A program made the position numbers and the translations under genes. Source: Adiantum capillus-veneris (lineage: Eukaryota > Streptophyta > Polypodiopsida > Polypodiales > Pteridaceae). Taken from it: a DNA stretch of 64,000 nucleotides. Below, in pieces: positions 22,672 through 31,627 of the stretch (its first letter is position 1; each line of letters begins with the position of its first letter). The stretch is from assembly GCA_014529385.2 (NCBI GenBank), contig CM043955.1:137999108-138063107 (forward strand). Direction: 5' to 3'. The notes under the pieces are model-generated. The model made no database searches, was not told where the DNA came from, and worked only from the letters and a program-made list of their open reading frames with translations.

Positions 22672-24480
22672 AGTGCACTCTATAGCAGGTGGTGCAGATT
22701 TCAAGTTGGATCCAGGATTTCCAGGGAGGTTTGTGTCTGGTGGTTGAAAGGTATGTTGGTAAAATCAGATGTGCAATGGGCTATCAAGCAGGTATAGGAT
22801 TTTCTTGAGGATAATCTTGCTTTACATGGTTGGGAGGGAGGGCACGGTATGTTTAGTGTGAGTGATGGCACATCTGATGAGAGTGGTGATGTGGTTCATG
22901 ATGCTTGGTTGGGAGTGGGCGATATGCATATGGATGCTTTGAGCACTGAAGGTATGATATTGGCAGTTTGGGTGTGCGGTTGGCTATATGTGTTGGTGAG
23001 GCACTATGGGAAACTACTGCAGGTGGATGGAGGTGATTAGAGTCAGGTGTTGGGAAACCCGCTTGAGCAAAGGATGCAGGTGATAAAAGACAGGATCTGT
23101 ACATATGGTTGTGGCTTTGGAGTGCTTTTGGTTGCCAGTTTAGTGTTGTAGTTTTTTAGGTGTGGTAAGCATGTTTAAAATTGAACATAAATGTTGAACT
23201 AGGCAATGTGCAATGATGGCGCAACCAAAGTTGGTCAATGCTCGAAGATGTGTTGTGCAATGATATGCATGCCAACAGGTGCAGGCCAAAGGGCTAAAGC
23301 CAGTGTGAGAGAACTGGGCGGATAGGTGGGCAGTAGAAAGTTAAGCCACAAGGCTCCAAGAAAGTCCAATTGGGGTGGCAGGTTCAAGTATCCAAAGTAT
23401 TTTGCTAGTGCACAGGAACATAGTGTTCGCAATGATGTGGGAGCCGGTTCAAACGGCTCGTCAAATGGAGCCACGGTGTGCACATGGGGACAGATGGCCA
23501 CAGCTGATGTTAAAAGATAAAATTGAAGAGCTCAAGTTGTGGAGCATGCCGATCTTCTCGGATTGTCAATCGGAGATCTAGAGGGAAAAATATGGGCAAT
23601 TGAAGGTTTGACGGGGGTCGATTCGGAGCCGAATTGCCTGCTTTTGGAAATGTGCCATCTAATGTTTTTTGGAGCTTGAAAAGATTTTTAGATGTACTGC
23701 TCAGCATGAGGAGCTAGCAAAAAGTGACTACTCGTCAATTGGGTGCCTGGTCAACGAGTTATGGCCCAATGAAGTTTGTTCTATCTTGTGGTAATGCAAT
23801 GCCAGATGGATTTTCTATTTTCTGGTCGTGTCGGTTGGCATGCCCAAGGAGGTCAGATTGAGTCAAGGTTTATACAAACTAAATTACAAAATTCAGGGCT
23901 TTCCCTGGGACTCAACGACTCGGGTACTAGATCGGGGAGCAGCTCAGCACTCAAGAGAGAAAAGCAATTTTTTGGTAAGTTCTTGTTGAAGTTATGAGTG
24001 AACGTTGGGGGAACTCAAACCAAGCGTAACTCCACGCGGAAAGGATATTTTCTTCCAAAGCCTAGAGTCAGCCATAACTTATAAGAAAGCATATGGCTGT
24101 TTGAACTCCAACCAAGTCATTGGAGCTTGTTCCTTAACTACCATTTAAGAGCATTTCCTTGGGGAAGATGCCTTTCTCACATTGGAGGCCTCAATGAAGT
24201 TGCCCCCCCAGAAATTTGCATCACAACTCATCCGTCAACACCGCAATTGTCACAAGTTGGTGATGTGGCATGCCCAACTCAGGAAATGATTGAGAGGATG
24301 AGGGGTTAAAAAACCGAGAAAGAATTGAAGAAGTTGCAGCCGAGGGGCCTAAAAATGGGTTAGGATTTCAAAAACCTAACCCACCCACATAGAGAACTTA
24401 TGGAGCACCGATCAAAGGGCCTAAAACCCTAGACATTACAAAGCTTGAGGTTTGGCTGATTTTTGTGAGTTGTGATGACA
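22672..24480. other. No recognisable gene or repeat
   Basis: About 1.8 kb without a conserved motif, tandem repeat or internal duplication that I can see. Open frames are short (under 90 codons) and overlap on both strands. It may be old transposon remains continuing from the left. Confidence 0.3.
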
Positions 24481-24758
24481 TGTTGACGTGGCAGGTTGTA
24501 CAATTTTCCATGTTTTGTGCTGGCTAGTTTTTGCAGCTTTTCACGTTAGATTTTGGTTGCAGTTGCTTTTGTGGCTCTGCTTTTGGGCATATATTGTTTA
24601 TAATAACCCTTGGAGAGCATCTGGAAGTAGAGTCTCGAAGAAGAGGACCCTCGAGAGTTGTACCTTTGTGAAGCAATAATAAAGAGATACCAAAAGGGGT
24701 GCTAGTGCTTGGGGCTAGTGCATCTTGGCTCAGAACTCCGTCGTGCTATGTCGACTCT

Positions 24759-24833
<75 letters not shown>

Positions 24834-24890
24834 AAGTTCTGTTCGTGTGTTGCTATTGATTTCTCGCTTGGAGTGTCCAAGCTTGTAACA
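24481..24890 (+). mobile_element. Candidate LTR with Met-type primer site downstream
   Basis: Candidate LTR TGTTGACG...CTTGTAACA with TGTT/AACA ends, containing a (CT)n run of about 65 bp (24766-24830). It is directly followed by one base and TGGTATCATAGCTCG (24892-24906), close to the plant initiator-Met primer-binding site TGGTATCAGAGC. The right border is well supported by the primer site; the left border is a guess because no second LTR copy was found. Confidence 0.5.
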
Positions 24891-24891
24891 A

Positions 24892-24906
24892 TGGTATCAT
24901 AGCTCG
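24892..24906 (+). promoter_or_regulatory. Primer-binding site, initiator-Met tRNA type
   Basis: TGGTATCATAGCTCG, one base after an LTR-like ...GTAACA end. It matches the common plant LTR-element primer site except for one base in the first twelve. It defines the start of an internal region that leads to the gag relic at 25560. Confidence 0.6.
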
Positions 24907-25099
24907 CAATGATTCTCTTCTACGAAGGATCCGATCCTTTTTGTAGCACACATGGGTTTATGCAAAAAATTGGAAGCGATGCTCCTCCGACCTTTGGTCT
25001 GTGGGAAGATAAAGAAAAGTTGAGTCACATCATGGGATCAAATGAAACCAACGGGGATTTTGGCAAATATTTTACAAAGAATCTCAAGTTACCCACTTG

Positions 25100-26200
25100 A
25101 CAAGATTCACTAAAGATGCGAAGGGCCATTGATTCTCCTCTTAAGACGATAGTGAAATCGAAAGCAAAGTCGAGTGAAAAAAAGTAAAAAATTGTACTCG
25201 TAGGAAGAGTTTGAAAAAACTCTTGAAAAGAAGACAAATTGATTGATGAAAAGCTCAAAGCACTCTTGAAAGAAGCGGAAAGCAACAAACTTCCCAGGTT
25301 ATTTGGATCAGAAGTCGACTTTCAAGGTGGTAAGAAGATCCAAGAAAAATGTTCGCTTTAAGGATGACCCAAATTTTTTGTCATCTTCAAAGAGTTTCGA
25401 TAGTTCATCATCCTCTAGCTCCAGTGAGGATGAGAAAAAGAAAAAAAAACTAGGAAAGTAGATTTTTGAAAAAGTCGAGAAGGCACAGGAAGCCATCTAG
25501 CAGTTCAGGGGAGGAGGCTTCATTCTCTGCTAACAATTCAGTTAATGAGCAAAGGAACAAGAAGACCAAGGAGTTCAAGGATGGGGATCAAGCAGTTATG
25601 TTTGACACGCTTTTAGGCTATTAGGACACCAATCAAGCCCTTGATTTCATACAACAGTTTGATATCGCCTTCTTGGGAGGTTCTTTTTTAGAATGCTCCA
25701 ATGTGTGAAGGGTGGTCTACTCTAGAGAAGCACCTAAGAAGTGGATAAAATTCAAGAGAGTTTTCACTTCTACTTGGTTAACATAAGAATATGAAGAGGA
25801 TGTCATCACAACTTGGCGTTATTTGAGAATGAATAAGGAAGACACTTTGGGAGACTATTGTGAGAGGTTTTGAGATACCCATTTGCCAGTGTCCTCCTTT
25901 CGGAGGATCACTTTGAAGGACCAGATCGAGCAATTTTGCTGAGGTTTGCCAAAAGATTTGACGGTGCACCAAAAGTTTGACTCCATTTAAAGACTTATAG
26001 GACATGCCAAGCAAGGTTTTAGTATGCATGCTGGCTCTTTGACATATCCCACGGGCAAGCTAGTGTCCAACAAGGCAAGAGTCTTCTAAGGAGCAGAAAG
26101 AACCAAGGTAGTTGAATGATAGTTCATCAAAGAATTCCAAAGAAGTAAGGGAATCAACTGATAGCTCATCCGAGGGTTTTGAAGAAGCAAGGGAATTAGT
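25100..26200 (+). pseudogene. gag: Ty3-type gag relic, plus strand
   Basis: 25320-25470 encodes a Ser/Lys-rich acidic stretch. About 25590-26000 encodes a retrotransposon gag domain: segments FIQQFDIAFLGGSF, APKKWIKFKRVF, EEDVITTWRYLRM, DTLGDYCERF and LKDQIEQFC, with TAG/TGA stops between them. This order matches the conserved gag core of plant Ty3 elements. A Ser-rich tail follows to about 26200. No protease or RT follows. Together with the primer site at 24892 it marks the 5' part of an old plus-strand element. Confidence 0.65.
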
Positions 26201-26679
26201 GAATGGCTAATCAAATAATTTCAACGATTCAGATTGAGGTGCCATTGGACATGGGAGGCTAGAAGGGTTACCAACAGGTCATAGGGCACACAAAAAGAAC
26301 AGAAATGTCCACTGGATAATTTGGTCAAGGACACTTTTTGGCTCTCCATGCAAAGTGGATGAGGGAGGAGAACATCAAAAATTCTCTTCATTTGTGAGTT
26401 GTACCTTGAAGCGTTTGGATTATTAGCAGCATCCATGCCAAAAGTTATCAATGAATCAGCAGGTTGAATGTGGTGCGGTGTGGACTACAAAAGAGGGAAG
26501 CCACTCCACTCCTTTGTCATAAATTTCCTAGATTGATTAAAGTCATCCTTGAGATTTTAGGGATACCGACAGGCTGATAGTTGCATCTGGTAAATACAAG
26601 AGACATTAAGTTTCTTTAACTATATGACAAAGGAATTAGACTTGTCCTCCATTTTTTGCTTGAAGATTGTTTCTATCCT

Positions 26680-26990
26680 CTAAGACTTGCAAGCCCACAA
26701 GTAAGCCAATCTCCACATATTTGAGAGAGGAATATCCATCCTGATGCAATCCCCAACCAGTAATTCATGAGCTAAAAGTTGTAGTGGATGGACCTCCTTG
26801 CAGCACATGCCCAATGATATAAGCTTGGATGTATTGGCAGGACAGTCAACAAAAATGTGATGGAGGTCTTCTAGAAGTTGCATCTTCTGCATTTGACATC
26901 TTCAATTCCAGCTTTGAGAGCTCTCTGTCCGGTCCATATTTCTTGATGTAATATCAGCCAGAAGGCTAGAAAGCTGTGTTTGATGGGGAT
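26680..26990 (-). pseudogene. LINE ORF2 C-terminal zinc-binding (zf-RVT) relic
   Basis: The minus strand encodes a segment resembling the zinc-binding domain at the end of plant LINE reverse transcriptases: a W..L..E/A linker, KAGIEDVKCRRCN, then DLHHIFVDCP, that is a C-x2-C...H...C arrangement. One stop/frame change separates the two halves near 26890. LINE ORF2 makes the endonuclease and RT for target-primed reverse transcription; only this tail remains. Moderate confidence because the match is short. Confidence 0.5.
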
Positions 26991-27164
26991 TGCAAAGTTT
27001 GTTGGATTATAGAGATGGTTCCTACCCTAGTAATTCTGATTTTATATAGTTCGAATGTGATATACATCTCTACTATATATATAGACTTGATGCAATAAGA
27101 ATGTTGTAGGAGTTGTGAGTCTTCTGAACAATTTGTCTATCTTCTGTAACATTGTATGCTAGTT

Positions 27165-27235
27165 TAGTACACATGCATGCATGCATGTGTGTGCGCACAC
27201 GCGCGCGCACACACACATACACATACGCACACCAC
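27165..27235. repeat. CATG / CA-CG alternating purine-pyrimidine microsatellite
   Basis: A GCAT-repeat run is followed by GTGTGTGCGCACACGCGCGCGCACACACAC, about 60 bp of strict purine-pyrimidine alternation with a GC-rich centre. Such sequence can adopt Z-DNA. It interrupts otherwise AT-rich unassigned sequence. Confidence 0.85.
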
Positions 27236-28320
27236 AATCAATATTGGAGAAAACTAAAACTCCCTAATGACTCAAAATGTGCGATTACTATGGAATTTTC
27301 TAATTGATCTGCAAATTAAGTTGCCTTAGAATCTCTTAAAATTCATCTATATTTGATAAGGGGAATTTCCTTTCTATTCCCTAACTTGTAAATTAGCATG
27401 TTACTTTGGCAATTTTTACCATGGGGAAATGTGTCTTGTGGCATGCATGGACTATTGGGATGAAAGCATTAGTGTCAACATTTCATGACCTTTTTAGCTC
27501 ATCTCTTATATGACTCAAAGTCTTGAATCATGAACAGACAAACTGTTACACTACATGAATGTTGATGATGGTAGGGATTGGGCATATTTTATGGCATCGA
27601 GGCATTGAGCTCCCATTAGCTAGCATGACTAAAGCTACGAGCTAGATGATCAAGCTACAATGGTGAGCAACAAGTGCTCACTTAGTCTCTGTTTTGCACA
27701 AATCTCTCATATTTCACTCACTATTCAAAAGCACTTGGATTTTGATGATAAAGTAAGGGGAGTTGGTGGCTTCTTCAACATCTTTCCAAGTACATTTTGT
27801 ACTCGAGAATTTGTACTAGGGGATATTATCTCTTGATAGATTTACTTGGGTGAATATTGGATGTACTACTTTAATATATTGATTAACTAAAAATCTTTAA
27901 TGCAGAATGTTGAATGTAGAATAGAACCGTGAGTATGACTATATCATTTGGTATGGTCATTATGCTATGAAGAATCTACCTACAAGGAAACAAGTAAGAC
28001 TGCTTAGTATATCAAGATTTCCAAAAATGTGTAGATGCTTATGAAGACTTTTTTTAAAATACCATATATTTTACTCGTAAACAATATGTGTGGGAATACT
28101 CCAACATTGTGTTAAGTATTTGGTTATTGATTATTAACTTGCTAGCTTCCATCAAATTAAAAACATAGGGGTCCACAATGGTGGAGTCTCTTGTTGATAA
28201 TAGTTTAGGTTCTTGTTGATGGATGATGCCATTCAACAATTTGAGTATAGGTAAACCTTTAAAATTTGGTTATCATAAGTATAGGTAAACCTTTAAAACG
28301 TGGTCATCATAAGTCTATTG
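27236..28320. other. AT-rich sequence, no gene seen
   Basis: No frame longer than about 60 codons. A 20-bp segment GTATAGGTAAACCTTTAAAA occurs twice at about 28246 and 28279 as a small direct duplication just before the U6-bearing insertion. Otherwise I see nothing. Confidence 0.4.
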
Positions 28321-28590
28321 AAAAGTCATCAAGACATTTGGACCATTTCTCGATTTGTGCGTGTCATCCTTGTGCAAGGTCCATGCTAATCTTCTCTTTA
28401 TCTTTCCAATGTTATCAAATGTCGTTGAAGGATTGGGCCTTTGTTTCTAGATATTTCTAGGGTCTGATGCAACCACTTGCCTTCAAGGCTCGGCATGAGC
28501 TTGAGGCTATTTTGTATATTTCTTGGTATCATTCTAATATAATCACTCACAGCTGTGAGTTTTGCACAAAAAAAAAAGTCATCAAGATAT
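28321..28590 (+). mobile_element. Poly(A)-tailed retroposed insertion carrying antisense U6
   Basis: The insertion is flanked by AAAAGTCATCAAGACAT (28321-28337) and AAAAGTCATCAAGATAT (28574-28590), a 16/17 match typical of target-site duplications from LINE-type target-primed reverse transcription. It ends in ten A residues (28568-28577). The left part is U6 in reverse orientation; the right part (about 28441-28567) is unidentified and carries the perfect 16-bp palindrome ACTCACAGCTGTGAGT at 28545-28560, close to the tail. The right part may be a LINE or mRNA 3' end. Mobilisation in trans by a LINE is inferred. Confidence 0.7.
28337..28434 (-). pseudogene. U6: U6 snRNA pseudogene
   Basis: The minus strand reads as nearly full-length U6 spliceosomal RNA. 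The 3' half (AGAGAAGATTAGCATGG, then GCACAAGGATGACACGCACA, then AAATCGAGAAATGGTCC) is almost unchanged. The 5' half is diverged, and the conserved ACAGAGA box is altered to AAAGAGA. It lacks the terminal T-run of a real U6 gene and sits inside a poly(A)-tailed, duplication-flanked insertion, so it is a retroposed pseudogene and not an active gene. The U6 identity rests on the well-known conserved sequence. Confidence 0.88.
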
Positions 28591-29524
28591 CATGCCATGG
28601 CTAGAAATGGACGTAATAAATTACCCAATACTTCTACATAATACAAATATTTTTTGGAAATGATGTCTTAGATACTATCTTTGTTCTGTTTCTCTAGATT
28701 ATAACTATAGAAAATTTTGGTTTTGACCATAACAGAATACAAGCTTGTGGGATTTGTTTTTTAAAAATGACGTTTAAATGAAAAATAATTTGGAAAGACC
28801 GTTCTTCAATATCTTGAACTTTTTTGCAATTTGAAAAACCTATAATGGTCGAATATACTAGTACTTCAATCAAATTCAATTCTCGTTACATGGGATACTC
28901 TAAGGAAGGATGTTGAATGGATTAGATACAGTTCCTCTTGAGTTATCATTCAGCATAGCTATTTATTTTGAATCCGAGGAGCATTGCTTGGTATATTTAC
29001 TAACAATTAGGTATTGGCTTGGATATGATATAATAGATCAGGTACTCAAGGACTCTATGGGATAGTGCTAAACCATAGGGCATTCTTGAACTGATCCATG
29101 AGGATTTTGGAGTAAGAATATGACATAAAAGTTTGATTTCTGGTGTAATCTAATCCTATACCAAATTGGATATATTTTTGCAAGAATAATCTTGCTTCCT
29201 AAATCTTCAAGAAATGTTGTAATTACCTATTAATTATCTATCAAGGATGATGAAGTTCTCGTCTCTTGAACATTCTACCCTAGGTTTTTTCTGCAATTTT
29301 CTAAAGATGGTGGTTTTCCCCTATACAATGAGAAGAGTACCAACCTGAACTTACTCCATGTATTTATAAAAAATATATAACTTCCAACTAAATGATTCAA
29401 GAAGATCATTGTTGAATTCAATAAAACTCAATTCATTTATCATAGACATCTTGCTAAGGGAATTTGTTTCTACATTACATTTCACTTTATTTTTCTTTGA
29501 TTTTCTAATGATTTTGCGACCCTA
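28591..29524. other. AT-rich sequence, no gene seen
   Basis: No conserved frames, repeats or motifs recognised. It ends at CTA (29522-29524), the left target duplication of CACTA-1. Confidence 0.4.
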
Positions 29525-29670
29525 CACTACAAGAGGTTATTCATATTAGCGACGCTCACACAGCGACGCTCAAAAAAAAAATTCACGGCGACGCTCATAG
29601 CGACGCCGGCAAGGCTAAAAAAATAGTAGAGAGCGCCCAAAAACTCAGATCTCATATCTGAGTTTTTCGG
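29525..29670 (+). repeat. 5' terminal/subterminal repeats and hairpin of CACTA-1
   Basis: About five copies of AGCGACGCTC-type motifs follow the CACTA terminus. At 29642-29668 an inverted repeat AAAACTCAGAT / ATCTGAGTTTT encloses about 5 nt. The same hairpin lies at the matching place in CACTA-2 (44812-44840). The array is the expected binding region for a TnpA-like protein. Confidence 0.8.
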
Positions 29671-29697
29671 CGCCCTCAAGCAAGGAGCAGGTAACGC

Positions 29698-29742
29698 TCT
29701 CCCTCTCTCTCTCTGTCTCTCTCTCTCTCTCTCTTTCTTCTC

Positions 29743-29775
<33 letters not shown>

Positions 29776-29837
29776 AGAGGAAGGAGAGCCAGGTATGATC
29801 CTTCCCTCTCCTCACTCTCATGTTCCCTTCCCCTCTT

Positions 29838-29880
<43 letters not shown>
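29698..29880. repeat. (CT)n and (CA)n microsatellites in CACTA-1
   Basis: CT runs (about 29700-29735 and 29836-29875) alternate with CA runs (29743-29772 and 29875-29902). The reading frames through them are artefacts. CACTA-2 has the same arrangement reversed at 44560-44775. Confidence 0.9.
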
Positions 29881-29905
<25 letters not shown>

Positions 29906-29940
29906 TGTTTTTGAGAGAGAGAGAGAGAGAGAGTACAAAC

Positions 29941-30165
29941 ATAAACAAAAATGCACACACACATACATAAACAAAGAATGCACACACACATTGAGAGAGG
30001 AAAAGAGAGAGAGAGCATGCATAAACAAAAAACGCACACATTGAGAGAGGAAAAGAGAGAGAGAACATTCATAAACAAAAAACGCACACATTGAGAGAGG
30101 AAAAGAGAGAGAAAACATGCATAAACAAAAAAACTCACACACATTGAGAGAGAAAGAGAGAGAAA
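29941..30165 (+). repeat. 50-bp minisatellite in CACTA-1
   Basis: A unit starting ATAAACAAAA, then an ACGCACACA block, then TTGAGAGAGGAAAAGAGAGA. The anchors at 30021, 30071 and 30121 are exactly 50 bp apart; two shorter copies precede them. CACTA-2 carries the same array reversed at about 44340-44560. Confidence 0.85.
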
Positions 30166-30214
30166 CTAATTTAACGTCGTAGGAAACTAATTAAAATTAA
30201 AAGACCTAAAGATC

Positions 30215-30288
30215 TAGCCGACGAGGAGTTGAACTCAAGACCTATTATTCAAGAGGGAAATGGCATAACCAATCTATCATACTTGGCA
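30215..30288 (-). pseudogene. tRNA-like relic (nearest to Lys-CUU)
   Basis: The 74-nt minus-strand segment has a tRNA layout: an A-box-like GATAGATTGGTTATG, an anticodon-loop-like CTCTTGA (anticodon CTT with U33 and a purine at 37), and a B box GAGTTCAACTCC, with weakly complementary ends (TGCC / GGCTA). The anticodon stem does not pair and the other stems are poor, so it is a decayed tRNA or the head of a tRNA-derived SINE. It is antisense to the CACTA genes and is also present in CACTA-2 (44200-44273). Confidence 0.45.
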
Positions 30289-30349
30289 TGGGTGATAGAA
30301 AGGTTATACCATTTATCTCTTTTTATTGGCACACACATCCACACACGCG

Positions 30350-31045
30350 CACACACACAAAAAGAAGAGAGTTATAACGTCGTAGGAAACTATCATAAAA
30401 GACGTTAAAGATTAGGTTAGATGTAGACTTACGTTAAATTAGATTTAGGTTTATTTAAGTTAAATTAGATTAGATTTAGGTTTATTTTTAGTTAGATTTA
30501 CATTTATTTACGCTAGATTTAGATTTACGTTATGTTAGATTAGATTTAGGTCTCCATAGACTGCGATGCCTGCATGAAGCGGATGAAGAAAGCCCTCAAT
30601 GGAATATAGGGTATTGCTGCCTTCACTCATGGTAGGCTCCGTCGATCCAAAAGTACTGGTGAAATGTCTTCAGAATATAGGGAAGAAGGTGGATCTTCAG
30701 GGCGGCAAGAGTCACTACATCCCCGGCAATGACCATCTAGACAACCTCTAGTCATTCAACAGCAACTTCAAAGTTAGTAACAAGAGCAAGAACGGTCCAA
30801 AGGGCCAATTGCTGTCGTCAGATGTGGATGGAGATGAGGCAGCGTCACCACCGAAAGTTAACTCTCACATCTTTAGTGATGAGAATGCCAACTCTTGCCG
30901 AGTTATGTGAAAAATTATGTGTTAAATCAGTTTTAAGGTTCTTATAATCCCTATTAGTTTAGTTCTTTGTTTTTAATATAACATAATTTACTTTAGATTT
31001 AGATTTATGTTATATTAGATTAGACTTAGGTTTATTTAGGTTTAT

Positions 31046-31081
<36 letters not shown>

Positions 31082-31180
31082 GAAGAAGAGACTTTTAACG
31101 TCGTAGGAAACTATCCCAAAAGACGTTAAAGATTAGATTAGATGTAGACTTACGTTAAATTAGATTTAGGTTTATTTTTA
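30350..31180 (+). repeat. Direct repeats flanking the captured HMA fragment
   Basis: A ~110-bp segment (CA run, then AACGTCGTAGGAAACTATC, AAAAGACGTTAAAGATTAG and ATGTAGACTTACGTTAAATT) occurs at about 30350-30460 and again at 31064-31180 with few changes. A shorter version is at 30170-30215. The HMA fragment lies between the two long copies, together with AT-rich TTAGATTTAGGTTTATTT repeats. CACTA-2 lacks the right-hand long copy. Confidence 0.75.
30550..30910 (+). pseudogene. Captured HMA-domain (HIPP-like) gene fragment in CACTA-1
   Basis: Heavy-metal-associated domains bind metal ions through a CxxC motif and occur in plant HIPP proteins. From 30550, directly after a TTTAG acceptor-like site, the frame reads VSIDCDACMKRMKKALNGI, the first strand and helix with the CxxC. 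After a TAG at 30607 and a short gap the other frame continues MVGSVDPKVLVKCLQNIGKK then VDLQG, the strand-helix-strand end of the fold. A linker and tail follow to TGA at 30908. It has stops and a frameshift, so it is a fragment captured by the transposon; the donor gene is not in this window. Confidence 0.78.
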
Positions 31181-31339
31181 GTTAGATTTACGTTTATTTA
31201 GATTTATGCTTATTTACGTTAGATCGAGTCCATGCAAGAATTACTTACGGTTTAGGGTTTAGAGTTAGACGAACAGTGAAAAGATCTACTATGAAAAGAT
31301 GTTAAGATGCTGTGAAGTGCTACAGCTAGAGAAGAGGCA

Positions 31340-31511
31340 AAGGGGTTTTGTCCACTACATGCAGTATCATGTAGACGTGGTTCTGTAGATTTCTTATACC
31401 CACAAATATAGGTATTGACCAATAAAGACGAGATTATAACCCGTTGGTTCTGATCTCCGCGCACCTCTAGACCGAGGTGTGCGGGGATTGGACATGACTA
31501 GAGAATGTGAG

Positions 31512-31562
<51 letters not shown>
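31340..31562 (+). promoter_or_regulatory. Conserved upstream block and hairpin (CACTA-1)
   Basis: Upstream of the tnp2 ATG this contains TTGACCAATAAAGACGAGAT and the stem CCGCGCACCTC / GAGGTGTGCGG around a 6-nt loop (31457-31484), then a (GA)n run at 31514-31562. It is conserved in CACTA-3 (10741-10872) and CACTA-2 (43391-43560). One stem pair differs as C-G here and T-A in CACTA-3. Likely promoter or 5' UTR structure; role inferred. Confidence 0.6.
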
Positions 31563-31565
<3 letters not shown>

Positions 31566-31627
31566 GACGAAGAATGCCAATAGAATATTAAATTTGTTGT
31601 CCAGGTTATAAGATTTTTATCCTCATT

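Noticed and set aside
30420-30550. TTAGATTTAGGTTTATTTA runs as interstitial telomeric sequence
   Set aside because: No perfect TTTAGGG tandem occurs; it is an AT-rich degenerate repeat within the transposon.
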